NCBI RefSeq assembly: GCF_002233755.1
Contig: NZ_KZ268706.1
Location: forward strand, 62,001-126,000
DNA: 64,000 bases
DNA from: Acinetobacter piscicola
Lineage (GTDB): Bacteria > Pseudomonadota > Gammaproteobacteria > Pseudomonadales > Moraxellaceae
Direction of reading: 5' to 3'
A program made the position numbers and the translations under genes. Shown piece after piece: positions 42,037 through 51,051 of this stretch (the stretch's first letter is position 1; every line of letters begins with the position of its first letter). The notes below the pieces were generated by a model. It did not search any database. It worked only from the letters and a program-made list of their open reading frames with translations, and was not told the origin of the DNA.

Positions 42037-43785
42037 ATGTATAACAATACTCAACAAACCTTTACGAGTCATGATGGAACTGCGTTGTTTTATCAACATT
42101 GGGCAACCCTTAATCCATCTGCAACAAAAAAAGCCATCATTCTATTTCACCGTGGACATGAACATTCTGGGCGTATGGCGCATTTAGTCAACGAACTCAA
42201 TTTACCTGATTTTGATTTCTTCGCTTGGGATGCACGTGGTCATGGTGATTCGCCTGGCGAGCGTGGTGATGCATTAAGTTTTTCAGCATGTGTTAAAGAC
42301 ATTCAATCTTTCGTGCAACATATTGAACAACAATATGCAATTTCAGCGGAAAATATCGCTGTAGTCGCGCAAAGTGTTGGTGCTGTTTTAGCTGCAACTT
42401 GGGTTCATGATTATGCACCTAAAATTCGTGCACTCTGCCTAGCCTCTCCTGCTTTTGATATTAAATTGTATGTGCCTTTTGCTGAACCAAGCTTAAGAGT
42501 TATGGCAAAACTACGTGGCAATTTCTTTATACAAAGCTATGTAAAAGCCAATATGCTCACGCATGATAAACAACGTGCGCAGAGCTATGATACCGACCCT
42601 AAAATTGCCAAAGCGATTTCAGTCAGAATGTTATTGGGGCTATACGATGCTTCAAAACGTATTGTCGCGGATGCACAAAACATCTTTGTTCCAACACAGG
42701 TTTTATGTTCAGGCTCAGATTTTGTGGTCTTCCAAAAACCGCAACAACAGTTTTATCAAAAACTACCGCATCCTAAAAAAGAATTTCATATATTAGATGG
42801 CTTCTTTCACGATACTTTGGGTGAAAAAGACCGTCATATTGCAACTGAAAAAATTCGTCGTTTTATTCAGCAATGTTTTGCTGTGGAATATCAAGCACCT
42901 GATCTGTTAAATGCCGATAAAATTGGTTCAAGTTGTGCGATTGCTGAAGACTTAAGTTCACCACTGCCTGCAAAATCCATAAAAAATGCATTTTGGGAAA
43001 TCACTAAAAAGAATTTGAAAATAGGAAGTCATTTATCTAAAGGCTTAAAAATTGGTGAAGATACAGGCTATGATTCAGGCAGCACACTAGATTTTGTCTA
43101 TCGTAACCAGACTGAAAGTAGCAATCCAATTGGAAAAATTATAGATCGACAATATCTCAATGCGATTGGTTGGCGTGGTATCCGTGTTCGTAAACAGAAT
43201 ATTGAATATCTCGTACAGAAATACGCTGACATTCTCATCAAAAAGCGTAAACCACTCAGAATTATGGATATTGCTTCAGGGCATGGTCGTTATATTCTCG
43301 ATGCTGTTTCGCAATTACCTAAACGCCCAGACTCGATTTTACTGCGTGATTATAGTGATATTAATGTCCAAGCTGGGCAAAAAATGATTGCTGAACGTGG
43401 TTTAAGTGACATCGCTGAATTTGTTCAAGCAGATGCCTTTGATACTCAATCACTTGCATCAGTCAAACCAAAACCGTCTTTGGCTGTGGTTTCTGGTTTA
43501 TATGAATTGTTTAGTGATAATGACTTACTTCGACAGTCACTGGAAGGTTTAAGTAAAGCCATTCTCAAAGATGGTTATTTAATCTATACAGGTCAAATTT
43601 GGCACCCTCAGCAAGAATTTATTGCACGTGCTTTAACCTCACATCGTGAAGGTGATGCATGGGTCATGCGTTTACGTTCACAAGCGGAAATGGATGCGCT
43701 TGTTGAAGCGGCTGGCTTTAAAAAAGTAGATCAATGTATTGATGAATTTGGAATTTTTACAGTTTCAGTCGCACAGAAACTTTAA
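42037..43785 (+). CDS. ynbC: YnbC-like fusion of alpha/beta hydrolase and SAM methyltransferase
   Basis: 582 aa. N-terminal Serine hydrolase of the monoacylglycerol-lipase type (about 1-290): 'ILFHRGHEHSGRMAHLV', 'AWDARGHGDSPGERGD', nucleophile elbow 'VVAQSVGAVLAA', and His in 'GFFHDTLGEKDR'. C-terminal class I methyltransferase (about 330-580): SAM motif 'IMDIASGHGRYILDAV', 'RDYSDINVQAGQKMI', and 'GLYELFSDNDLL'. The same fusion is found in E. coli YnbC. In the lipid operon it may trim acyl chains and methylate a headgroup; no substrate is known. Gap of 24 bp after ynbA. Confidence 0.85.
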   Translation: MYNNTQQTFTSHDGTALFYQHWATLNPSATKKAIILFHRGHEHSGRMAHLVNELNLPDFDFFAWDARGHGDSPGERGDALSFSACVKDIQSFVQHIEQQYAISAENIAVVAQSVGAVLAATWVHDYAPKIRALCLASPAFDIKLYVPFAEPSLRVMAKLRGNFFIQSYVKANMLTHDKQRAQSYDTDPKIAKAISVRMLLGLYDASKRIVADAQNIFVPTQVLCSGSDFVVFQKPQQQFYQKLPHPKKEFHILDGFFHDTLGEKDRHIATEKIRRFIQQCFAVEYQAPDLLNADKIGSSCAIAEDLSSPLPAKSIKNAFWEITKKNLKIGSHLSKGLKIGEDTGYDSGSTLDFVYRNQTESSNPIGKIIDRQYLNAIGWRGIRVRKQNIEYLVQKYADILIKKRKPLRIMDIASGHGRYILDAVSQLPKRPDSILLRDYSDINVQAGQKMIAERGLSDIAEFVQADAFDTQSLASVKPKPSLAVVSGLYELFSDNDLLRQSLEGLSKAILKDGYLIYTGQIWHPQQEFIARALTSHREGDAWVMRLRSQAEMDALVEAAGFKKVDQCIDEFGIFTVSVAQKL

Positions 43786-43845
43786 ATTACATTTAGCAAG
43801 GATGCTTTATTAGTAAATCTAAAATTCAAAAATGGATTGAAGAAT

Positions 43846-45666
43846 ATGTATACACCCGAAGATATGCGTAATTTCCCGCTTTGGACTAAAAACACCTTTA
43901 GAATCAATTATGATGTTGATTTAGGTGGGGATAATCATGAATGGCGTGAATGCGTAACTCATATTCTTGAAGTTTTGAAAAAATATTATCATTTAGAAGT
44001 TATTTCAGAACCACCTTTTGAACCTAAAGAGGATTTTGTTGACCTCACTTACACTTTAAACAATAGTAAAATCATTATTGGAAATGATTTTCTTTTTTCT
44101 ATGATATGGATTGAAGCAGAAACTGTTGAACTATCTTTAAAAATTCAAGAAATTCTTGCTGATGATAACAATCTTCCACCCAAAAGAATTGATGATGAAG
44201 TACCGAAAAATTCTGACTATTCCAAATATAATATTCGAACGGAAACACACAGCAATAATACTTCTTCAACAAATCAAAAACCAACAATCAACTCAAAAAA
44301 TATGATACTCAATAATCAACTCAAACAAACAGGCACTTGGAAATGGGGAATCCTTTGTTTAGTTGTCCTTGCACCCTTTTTCTTTCTCACTTATGGATTT
44401 GCAAATAACTACGCATCGCAGTTGCTAAATGTACCAAGTATTGTTTATGACTGGGAAAAACACATTCCGCTTTGGGCATGGACCATTGTGCCCTATTGGT
44501 CTATTGACTTATTTTATGGACTGTCTTTGCTGTTATGTTGGAATAAATTTGAGCTTAAACAGCATGCGCTTAGGCTATTTACAGCACAGCTCATTTCAAT
44601 CAGTTGCTTTCTGCTTTTTCCACTCAAATTTAGTTTTGAACGTCCTCCATTAGACGGATTCTTTGGTCTATGGTTTGATGTACTTATGGGGTTTGATAAA
44701 CCTTTTAACCAAGCACCTTCTTTACATATCGTTTTATTGGTCATTCTTTGGGACTTTTTCCGCAGACACAGCACAGGTCATTGGAAATACCTTGTCGATA
44801 TTTGGTCATTGTTAATTGGAATATCTGTACTTACCACATGGCAACACCATTTTATCGATATTCCAACTGGTTTATTGGCAGGTGCATTCTGTCTATGGCT
44901 ATTTCCAATCACAGCAAAATCACCCTTTAAAAAAGATGGCTTGCAAATTTTAACACCAAAGCATTTAAAATTAGGCAGTTACTACCTTTGTGGCGCAGTG
45001 ATTTGTCTTATCTTGGCATATGAACTCAAACCTTGGGGATTATGGTTACTCTACCCAGCGATCAGTCTATTTGGCGTAGCGTTAAGCTACGGTTTTGTTC
45101 GACCACATTTCTTCCAAAAACAAGCAGATGGTAACTTGAGCATCGCAGCAAAAATGTTATTTGCGCCCTACTTAATATTTGCATGGTTGAACAGTCGAAT
45201 TTGGACAAAGAAACATCCTGAAGATTCCCAAATTTTTAAATTTGAAAATACAACCATTTTTTTAGGACGCATTCCAACGCATTCCACAACTCAAAAATAT
45301 CAAGCAGTATTTGATTGTGTTGCAGAGTTACCCGTGAATCCTGACAGTTCATATTTTCAATACACCAGTTTAGACTTAATCCCCTTACAAGCAGACCAAC
45401 TTCAACACGCTGTTGAATCTTTTAACCAATTGATTGATTCAACTTCAACGCAGAAGTCACAACAGAATGTATTGATTTTCTGTGCCTTAGGTTATTCGAG
45501 AAGTAGCGCTATTTTATGTGCTTGGCTGTTACAACAACAGCATGCAATGCATGTAAATGATGCAATTCAAATTGTTCAATCCGCTAGACCGTGGGTTAAG
45601 CTCAACGAAGTCCAAATCAAAAACCTCAATACTTATCAATTAAAATTGAAAGGATTAGCCCCATGA
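43846..45666 (+). CDS. ynbD: YnbD-like membrane phosphatase (PAP2/AUR1-type plus dual-specificity phosphatase) with an extra N-terminal domain
   Basis: 606 aa from the ATG at 43846, against about 430 aa for E. coli YnbD. Residues 1-150 are an extra soluble domain with a helix-strand pattern ('WRECVTHILEVLKKYYHLEVI', 'SKIIIGNDFLFSMIWIEAETVELSLKIQEILADD') and a Ser/Asn/Thr linker (about 115-155). From residue 165 comes a multi-span PAP2/AUR1-like domain with 'APSLHIVLLVILWDFF' and 'TTWQHHFIDIPTGLLAG'. The C-terminal cytosolic domain is a DSP/PTPMT1-like phosphatase with the CX5R loop 'CALGYSRS'. A lipid-phosphate phosphatase role fits the operon. The N-terminal domain is unrecognised and may be a fused neighbour. 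Confidence 0.8.
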   Translation: MYTPEDMRNFPLWTKNTFRINYDVDLGGDNHEWRECVTHILEVLKKYYHLEVISEPPFEPKEDFVDLTYTLNNSKIIIGNDFLFSMIWIEAETVELSLKIQEILADDNNLPPKRIDDEVPKNSDYSKYNIRTETHSNNTSSTNQKPTINSKNMILNNQLKQTGTWKWGILCLVVLAPFFFLTYGFANNYASQLLNVPSIVYDWEKHIPLWAWTIVPYWSIDLFYGLSLLLCWNKFELKQHALRLFTAQLISISCFLLFPLKFSFERPPLDGFFGLWFDVLMGFDKPFNQAPSLHIVLLVILWDFFRRHSTGHWKYLVDIWSLLIGISVLTTWQHHFIDIPTGLLAGAFCLWLFPITAKSPFKKDGLQILTPKHLKLGSYYLCGAVICLILAYELKPWGLWLLYPAISLFGVALSYGFVRPHFFQKQADGNLSIAAKMLFAPYLIFAWLNSRIWTKKHPEDSQIFKFENTTIFLGRIPTHSTTQKYQAVFDCVAELPVNPDSSYFQYTSLDLIPLQADQLQHAVESFNQLIDSTSTQKSQQNVLIFCALGYSRSSAILCAWLLQQQHAMHVNDAIQIVQSARPWVKLNEVQIKNLNTYQLKLKGLAP

Positions 45667-46097
45667 AAATGAATTTTTATGTGGTGGCTAAACTTTTATC
45701 TGCGACTAATGGTTTACTATTTTCAGGCTACATTGCTTTCATATTATCCGTTATAGCAATATTACTTAAAGGTTGGCAATCACTTGAATTTTGGATATTT
45801 ATTATTCTAAGCTTCGGCATTATGATGATTCACCATTACGTGTCACTCAGGTTGAAATTTGATGCTGAGCTGATTGAAATTATGGCGCAACAATCTGATA
45901 CTGTCTCAATCGAAAACTTAACGCAGCAGTTTGATCAATCATTGATGCAATTTAAACTCATACCTGAGTCGAAAGCTGGTCGTGATTGGTCTCTACGTTT
46001 TACAGGCTGTTACCGTTTGTTTAAACTGCAAATTACTTTACTGTTCATACAATATTTTGTTTTAATTATCTTAATTTATAAGTTATTGACACCATAA
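45663..46097 (+). CDS. Small membrane protein of the lipid operon
   Basis: 144 aa. Two adjacent membrane helices near the N-terminus ('GLLFSGYIAFILSVIAILL', 'FWIFIILSFGIMMIHHYV'), a central amphipathic loop of about 55 residues, and a third helix at the C-terminus ('ITLLFIQYFVLIILIYKLL'). It starts on the ATGA overlap with the ynbD stop, so it is translationally coupled. No family recognised; absent from the E. coli ynb cluster. It could be a scaffold for the membrane enzymes. Confidence 0.7.
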   Translation: MKMNFYVVAKLLSATNGLLFSGYIAFILSVIAILLKGWQSLEFWIFIILSFGIMMIHHYVSLRLKFDAELIEIMAQQSDTVSIENLTQQFDQSLMQFKLIPESKAGRDWSLRFTGCYRLFKLQITLLFIQYFVLIILIYKLLTP

Positions 46098-46153
46098 GCC
46101 TTTTTCTTTTGGTCGAAAGCCCATTGAAATTATTGATAAAATTGGTTTGCAGA

Positions 46154-46852
46154 ATGAATAAAACTCCGCTTCAGAACGATAAAAATGTACCACTAGCGCA
46201 AACTCAAAATCATTTTGCGAGCAGTTCTATTGCTCGTCTGATTGCATTTTTTACACGTCGTGGCGCACGTCTACTGACTGGCGCGCGTAGTTTATGGATC
46301 GGTTGTCAGCCTGTGCCAAAACAGCGAATTTATTATGCAAATCATAATAGTCATATCGATTTTATTTTGCTTTGGTCATCTTTACCTAAAATGATGCGTC
46401 GAAAAACCAAGCCTGTGGCTGCTTCCGATTATTGGCTTAAAGATGGATTTCGACAATTTCTAATTAAAGATACGTTCAATGGTGTAACGATTCGACGTAA
46501 TCAAGAAGATAATACTGACCCTTTACAACCTGTGAAAGATGCTCTTGAACAAGGTTATTCTATTATCTTTTTCCCTGAAGGTACGCGTAATCTGAATGAT
46601 GATATTGAATTACTGCCTTTCAAAAGTGGTTTGTATAATTTGCACAAACAATTCCCTGAAATTGAAATTGTTCCTGTTTGGATTTCCAATTTAAGACGTG
46701 TCATGCCTAAAGGTGCATTTATCCCGCTGCCATTACTTTCTACAGTATGCTTTGGGTGTCCTTTAGAGCAACATTTAGAAATGGATAAAATAAGCTTTAT
46801 TGATTATGCGCAAAAACAATTATTAGAATTAAAAGAGGTTGAGAATCAATGA
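46154..46852 (+). CDS. 1-acyl-glycerol-3-phosphate acyltransferase-like protein (PlsC family)
   Basis: 232 aa from the ATG at 46154; the open frame extends to a TTG at 46109. PlsC motifs in order: NHNSHID (HX4D catalytic motif I, in 'YYANHNSHIDFILLWSSLP'), 'FNGVTIRR' (motif II), 'IIFFPEGTRN' (motif III), and 'VPVWISN' (motif IV). The Shine-Dalgarno is weak at both starts. It would make phosphatidate or acylate a lysolipid for the CdsA-like enzyme encoded immediately downstream (ATGA overlap). A housekeeping PlsC presumably exists elsewhere, so this copy is likely dedicated to the operon. Confidence 0.85.
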   Translation: MNKTPLQNDKNVPLAQTQNHFASSSIARLIAFFTRRGARLLTGARSLWIGCQPVPKQRIYYANHNSHIDFILLWSSLPKMMRRKTKPVAASDYWLKDGFRQFLIKDTFNGVTIRRNQEDNTDPLQPVKDALEQGYSIIFFPEGTRNLNDDIELLPFKSGLYNLHKQFPEIEIVPVWISNLRRVMPKGAFIPLPLLSTVCFGCPLEQHLEMDKISFIDYAQKQLLELKEVENQ

Positions 46853-47793
46853 TGTTAAATAATCTTGATAAAACCTATCTCTTATTTGCTATTTTTGCAG
46901 GAATTTTAGTTTTTGCATCTACTGTTGGTTTTATTCTCAAACAAAAAGCGGGAGCTCAACCATCATCGGTTATAGATAATTTAAATGCACGAATCAATGC
47001 ATGGTGGGTCATGCTGATCGTGATCGCTGCGGCCATTCTATTGGGTAAAACCGCATTTATTGTCTTATTCGGAATTATTTCACTCTTCGCACTTCGTGAA
47101 TTTATCAGCCTGCTTCCCACCAGACGTGGCGATTATTTTCCTCTACTCATTGCATTCTATTTTGTTATTCCCTATCAGTATTATTTGGTTTATACCGACT
47201 GGTATGGGCTTTATTCAATCTTCATTCCACTCTATGTATTTTTGTTGATTCCAATTGCCAGTTTAAAACAAGAAGATACAACCCATTTTCTAGAGCGTAG
47301 TTCAAAAATTCAATGGGGACTCATGGTCAGTGTATTCTGTATTTCACATGTTCCAGCTTTGTTGAATTTGAAATTACCTGAATTTAAAGGTGAACCAATT
47401 TGGTTAGCCATCTGGTTAATCATGGTGGTTCAAGTCTCTGATGTTTTGCAATATGTTTGCGGTAAATTATTTGGAAAGCACAAAGTTGCACCTGTTTTAT
47501 CGCCATCTAAAACTGTAGAAGGTCTACTCGGTGGTATTTTCTTAGCAACGGCTTTGGGTACTGCAATGGCGTGGTTAACGCCTTTTAGCTATGTTCAAGC
47601 GGCTTGTATTGGATTGGTGGTTTGTATCTTTGGCTTCTTTGGCGGTCTTGTGATGTCTGCGATTAAACGTGATCGCGGGGTTAAAGATTGGGGGCAACTC
47701 ATTCACGGACATGGTGGAATGTTAGATCGTATTGATTCTATTTGTTTTTCTGCACCTATTTTCTTTCATATTTTAAGATATTGGTGGAGTTAA
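46849..47793 (+). CDS. ynbB: CDP-diglyceride synthetase-like protein, YnbB family
   Basis: 314 aa, about eight membrane helices, CdsA fold. C-terminal signature: 'VLSPSKTVEGLLGGI' and 'RDRGVKDWGQLIHGHGGMLDRIDS', the cytidylyltransferase consensus with metal-binding Asp residues. It converts phosphatidate plus CTP to CDP-diacylglycerol. Two start codons in tandem (46849, 46852). As the last gene of the operon it would feed the YnbA-like transferase. It is YnbB-like rather than the housekeeping CdsA by operon context. Confidence 0.87.
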   Translation: MMLNNLDKTYLLFAIFAGILVFASTVGFILKQKAGAQPSSVIDNLNARINAWWVMLIVIAAAILLGKTAFIVLFGIISLFALREFISLLPTRRGDYFPLLIAFYFVIPYQYYLVYTDWYGLYSIFIPLYVFLLIPIASLKQEDTTHFLERSSKIQWGLMVSVFCISHVPALLNLKLPEFKGEPIWLAIWLIMVVQVSDVLQYVCGKLFGKHKVAPVLSPSKTVEGLLGGIFLATALGTAMAWLTPFSYVQAACIGLVVCIFGFFGGLVMSAIKRDRGVKDWGQLIHGHGGMLDRIDSICFSAPIFFHILRYWWS

Positions 47794-47819
47794 TCGGCTG
47801 ATACATAGGAAAAAAATAA

Positions 47820-48383
47820 ATGAAAATCGAAAGAAGTTTTACTTTTTTAAGCCTAGCTTTTGTCTTACAAGGTTGTAGTTTTTTCAATAATAGCCCATGT
47901 CATGACGAACAAGTGATTGATTCGGTTAAAAGGCTATATGCCAATCAGATCAATATCAATCCACTTTCAAAAATTGACCAATTGCGAGCACGCCTAACGC
48001 AAAGTTCTACACCTGTTCAGAAAGATTCCCAATCTATAGTGGGTATCGAGCTAAAACAGATTAAACAACTGAATATTGAAAAATTAGAAACTGAGAATAC
48101 CCAAGAATCACAAGCAATTCTCGATATTATTCATGATCGTTTCGAAGGTGCGCAATACATTTGCAAAGCAACGATCAAACAAGAGATTAATACATCAAAA
48201 TTAACTGAAATCGCTCAACAACTGAGCCCAGAAAATTCAAAACTAATTCATAAGAATAAGCTGAATATTCCGATCATTTATGCGATCTATACGCAAGATG
48301 GTAATAAACCGTATGATGTTCAATATAGCCCTGAAAACACACTACATTTAATGCTTGCGATTATGTTAAAAAAAGCCAATTAA
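47820..48383 (+). CDS. Hypothetical lipoprotein (187 aa)
   Basis: Signal peptide with lipobox: MKIERSFTFLSLAFVLQGC, Cys at residue 19. The mature protein is alpha-rich and charged, with one further Cys pair candidate (Cys in 'SPCHDE' and in 'YICKAT') that may form a disulfide in the periplasm. The pattern 'VDSVKRLYANQI...YVCKA.I' resembles small periplasmic proteins that detect nothing recognisable. AGGAAA lies 9 bases before the ATG. It starts 27 bp after the ynbB stop and may be co-transcribed with the lipid operon. Function unknown. Confidence 0.7.
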   Translation: MKIERSFTFLSLAFVLQGCSFFNNSPCHDEQVIDSVKRLYANQININPLSKIDQLRARLTQSSTPVQKDSQSIVGIELKQIKQLNIEKLETENTQESQAILDIIHDRFEGAQYICKATIKQEINTSKLTEIAQQLSPENSKLIHKNKLNIPIIYAIYTQDGNKPYDVQYSPENTLHLMLAIMLKKAN

Positions 48384-48542
48384 CAGCCGTCAAATTTGTA
48401 GAATCATGAATGTGATGAAACCAAAAATTGATTAAATATTAACTTAATCTCTTAATAATTTTATAAAACTTCTATAATTGACACAATGCCTTATGCCACA
48501 TAACATCAAAACACATTTAGACGACACGTTATTGGTTTTATT

Positions 48543-49097
48543 TTGAATTTTCGCAACCCTTTAAGAAACAGCCGCACATTAAAAAATACCGCTATATTCT
48601 CCCTTATACTGATTATGACAGGCTGTTCTTCTTTAGGTGGTGGCTCTATACAAAAACGTGCTGGAAAGCTCTCAACAGGTATTCAAAAAGCATATTCTAT
48701 TTCGCCTGATGTCGCCAATCGTGTGTCACCAATGATTGTACAAAGCGCTGAACAATTTGATGTTGATCCATTATTGATCGCTGCAACCATTCGTCAAGAA
48801 TCAAGCTATCGAAGTAATGCTGTATCACCTTCTGGTGCTGTCGGACTCACTCAAGTAATGCCTCGTTATTGGCAACAATCGTGTCCTGGTGATTTATACA
48901 ATGAATATACCAATATTCGTTGCGGCACGATGATTTTGTCCAAATATAATCAATCTGCGGGCAGTTGGAAGAAAGCTTTGGCTTATTATAATGTTGGGCC
49001 AAGCAATTATGAGTCAAGTTGGAAAATGCGCCGCCAAGGCAAAAAATATGCAAAACAAGTAAAGAAACATCAAAAACAATTGAAGTCTGCTTTATAA
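48543..49097 (+). CDS. Lipoprotein lytic transglycosylase (SLT domain)
   Basis: 184 aa. Lipobox 'LILIMTGC' with Cys at residue 28, then an SLT goose-type lysozyme fold. The catalytic Glu is E86 in 'AATIRQESSYRSNAVSPSGAVGLTQVMP', followed by 'YNVGPSNY' (Ala-Tyr-Asn motif). It cleaves the MurNAc-GlcNAc bond with 1,6-anhydro formation in the periplasm, anchored to the outer membrane. The gene has no ATG before the lipobox: a TTG at 48543 is the only reasonable start, and no strong Shine-Dalgarno precedes it. The basic C-terminus (KQVKKHQKQLKS) probably binds the cell wall. Exact Mlt class not assigned. Confidence 0.85.
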   Translation: MNFRNPLRNSRTLKNTAIFSLILIMTGCSSLGGGSIQKRAGKLSTGIQKAYSISPDVANRVSPMIVQSAEQFDVDPLLIAATIRQESSYRSNAVSPSGAVGLTQVMPRYWQQSCPGDLYNEYTNIRCGTMILSKYNQSAGSWKKALAYYNVGPSNYESSWKMRRQGKKYAKQVKKHQKQLKSAL

Positions 49098-49172
49098 AAG
49101 GTGAGATATAGTGAAGTCATAATTCAACAATAGATTTGTTCATAAAGGAGATCTTTATTTGGATATTGTTTT

Positions 49173-49457
49173 TTGTGTGGAATAATTTTAGGTATTATTT
49201 TTGGAAGATACGATCTGTATTGTTATAGGAAATCCTACAGTTTTTTTATGGATTATATGGAAAAATGCTCAAATAAATATCTACTGATATTATTTTCGAT
49301 ATTATATTTGTGTATTTTTATTTCTAGTTTTATATTTCTTGGTGCAATAATTTTTTATTTTTCTTTCTCTGATAAGATTAATCAAATAAATGGGATTTCA
49401 TATTTGTTAGGTCTTTTGATTGGTTTCGGTCCTTTGATCTATACACGTAAAGAATAA
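49173..49457 (+). CDS. Small membrane protein with unclear start
   Basis: Up to 94 aa with two or three membrane helices ('YLLILFSILYLCIFISSFIFLGAIIFYFSF' and 'GISYLLGLLIGFGPLIY'). AAAGGAG (49144-49150) is a perfect Shine-Dalgarno, but the in-frame codons at proper distance contain no ATG, GTG or TTG; the first TTG is at 49173. Either it starts at a poor codon or the original start was lost. It lies between the transglycosylase and a secreted hypothetical protein. Function unknown. Confidence 0.45.
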   Translation: MCGIILGIIFGRYDLYCYRKSYSFFMDYMEKCSNKYLLILFSILYLCIFISSFIFLGAIIFYFSFSDKINQINGISYLLGLLIGFGPLIYTRKE

Positions 49458-49471
49458 AAAAGAGGTACTCC

Positions 49472-50545
49472 ATGAAAATAAAATACCTAAGCATAGTGTT
49501 ATTACTTTCACTTCAAAATACAGCGCTATATGCTGATATTGAAATGACTGAAATAGAATCAATTACAGATTTCACCGATCAAGTCATGGAAGCAAAGAAT
49601 TTATCAGCAATAGAAGCACAAATTAAAATACAGATTTACCAAGCACAGCAAAATGTTCAAAAATTATTAAAATCAAATGATATGAGTTATAACGATTCTG
49701 TATATTTGCATAATTATGCCATTATCACCTCACAATATGCTGAATATTTACTTGAACAACATTGTACAGCGCCATCTATTCCCTATCAGAAAAAAACTGA
49801 GGATGCATATCTCGCACTACAAAAACGTGATCCAAACGATAAAATCGCACTCAATAATTTAGGATTATTTTATGCAAAAATGTCAGTTTATTACCGCAAG
49901 AATACCGATCCAACACCACGTTTAGAAAATTTGATTAAAGCTGAACAATTATTTTCATTATTAATAAAAATTGACCCAAAAGATAAAGAACATCAAATAA
50001 ACTACGATGCAGTACTTAGTGACAAGCTGATGCTTTTACAAAAACATCATCTTGATTTTAATGAGCAAAAACGCTTGATGAATTTGCTCAAAAAGCCACT
50101 ATTTCAATATTTATCTCATTCACAACAACAGTTAGATAATGTTGATATCGGTAATTTTCTGATTCTTGTACAACAGTACTATAAAATTTTGAATACAGAA
50201 AACCCTCAAACTGCCGAGAAATGGTTGATCAACAACCAATCGAAAATAGAAGCAATCGTACAGAAAAAATCTACACTTTCGCAGCGTGAAAATGAATTTC
50301 TAGCTGAATTCTATGCCCTACTTGGACAATCTGAACAGGCTTTATATTATTTAAAACGACTTGAAATTTCAGATGAAAGTACAACAGAACCTGATTCTAT
50401 GGAAAAAGAACCTAATCTAGCAAATTTAAAATTAAATGCTGAATATCAACTTTGGTTTAAACAATATAAACATGATTATGAGGAATATCGTAAAGCAATT
50501 CCTAAACTGTGTAAAATTACTCAACTTGAAGCTGTTCAGCCCTAA
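49472..50545 (+). CDS. Secreted hypothetical protein, helical (TPR-like)
   Basis: 357 aa. Cleavable signal peptide (MKIKYLSIVLLLSLQNTALYAD), then an almost entirely alpha-helical chain with repeats of helix pairs such as 'DKIALNNLGLFYAKMSVYYRK' and 'NEFLAEFYALLGQSEQALYYLKRLE', which look like tetratricopeptide repeats. Two lone Cys residues (C103 region and near the C-terminus) might pair in the periplasm. GAGGT precedes the ATG. Likely a periplasmic protein-interaction scaffold; no specific family recognised. Confidence 0.65.
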   Translation: MKIKYLSIVLLLSLQNTALYADIEMTEIESITDFTDQVMEAKNLSAIEAQIKIQIYQAQQNVQKLLKSNDMSYNDSVYLHNYAIITSQYAEYLLEQHCTAPSIPYQKKTEDAYLALQKRDPNDKIALNNLGLFYAKMSVYYRKNTDPTPRLENLIKAEQLFSLLIKIDPKDKEHQINYDAVLSDKLMLLQKHHLDFNEQKRLMNLLKKPLFQYLSHSQQQLDNVDIGNFLILVQQYYKILNTENPQTAEKWLINNQSKIEAIVQKKSTLSQRENEFLAEFYALLGQSEQALYYLKRLEISDESTTEPDSMEKEPNLANLKLNAEYQLWFKQYKHDYEEYRKAIPKLCKITQLEAVQP

Positions 50546-50571
50546 AATATAGAGTGCTGAATATTGACTGA

Positions 50572-50904
50572 TTAACGAACTAAACCTTGTGGTTGTAATA
50601 TAATCAAAGCTGCACCTATTAAGACCACGGCGCCACCAAATAGATCCCAACGCGTTAAACTCACTTGATCAACAAATTTTAACCACATCAATGCAGTGAA
50701 AATATAAATTCCCCCATAAGCCGCATAAATTCGCCCTGAGGCTGCAGGATGTAAAGTTAATAACCATACAAATACTGCTAGGCTTATAACCGTTGGAATC
50801 CACAACCAATGGCTTTTATTTTGATTCAGAATTAAATATGGAAAATAACAACCTAAAATCTCTGCAATAGCTGTCACTAAAAGTAATAAAAATGTGGTGA
50901 TCAT
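50572..50904 (-). CDS. ynfA: YnfA family (UPF0060) small membrane protein
   Basis: 110 aa from the ATG at 50904, matching the 108-aa family length; upstream in-frame ATGs at 50925 and 50952 are less likely. Four membrane helices with the signature '[14 protein letters not shown]' and '[35 protein letters not shown]', almost identical to E. coli YnfA. Drug/metabolite transporter superfamily, suggested to act as an SMR-like pump in some enterobacteria; physiological role uncertain. Confidence 0.92.
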   Translation of the reverse strand: MITTFLLLLVTAIAEILGCYFPYLILNQNKSHWLWIPTVISLAVFVWLLTLHPAASGRIYAAYGGIYIFTALMWLKFVDQVSLTRWDLFGGAVVLIGAALIILQPQGLVR

Positions 50905-51002
50905 TTTAGTCAGTTGAATGTCCATAAAAATATAATCGATACCTTGATTCATTCTACTTTTGTAGAACTTCTAAAATAATAAATTAAAAACATCATATAT
51001 AG

Positions 51003-51026
51003 AAAAACCCGTGTAAACACGGGTTA
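51003..51026 (-). terminator. clpA terminator
   Basis: AACCCGTG - TAAA - CACGGGTT (51006-51025), followed on the minus strand by TTTTTC. It lies 26 bp past the clpA stop. Confidence 0.85.
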
Positions 51027-51051
51027 TCTTTGTTCAGCAAATCATAACGTC

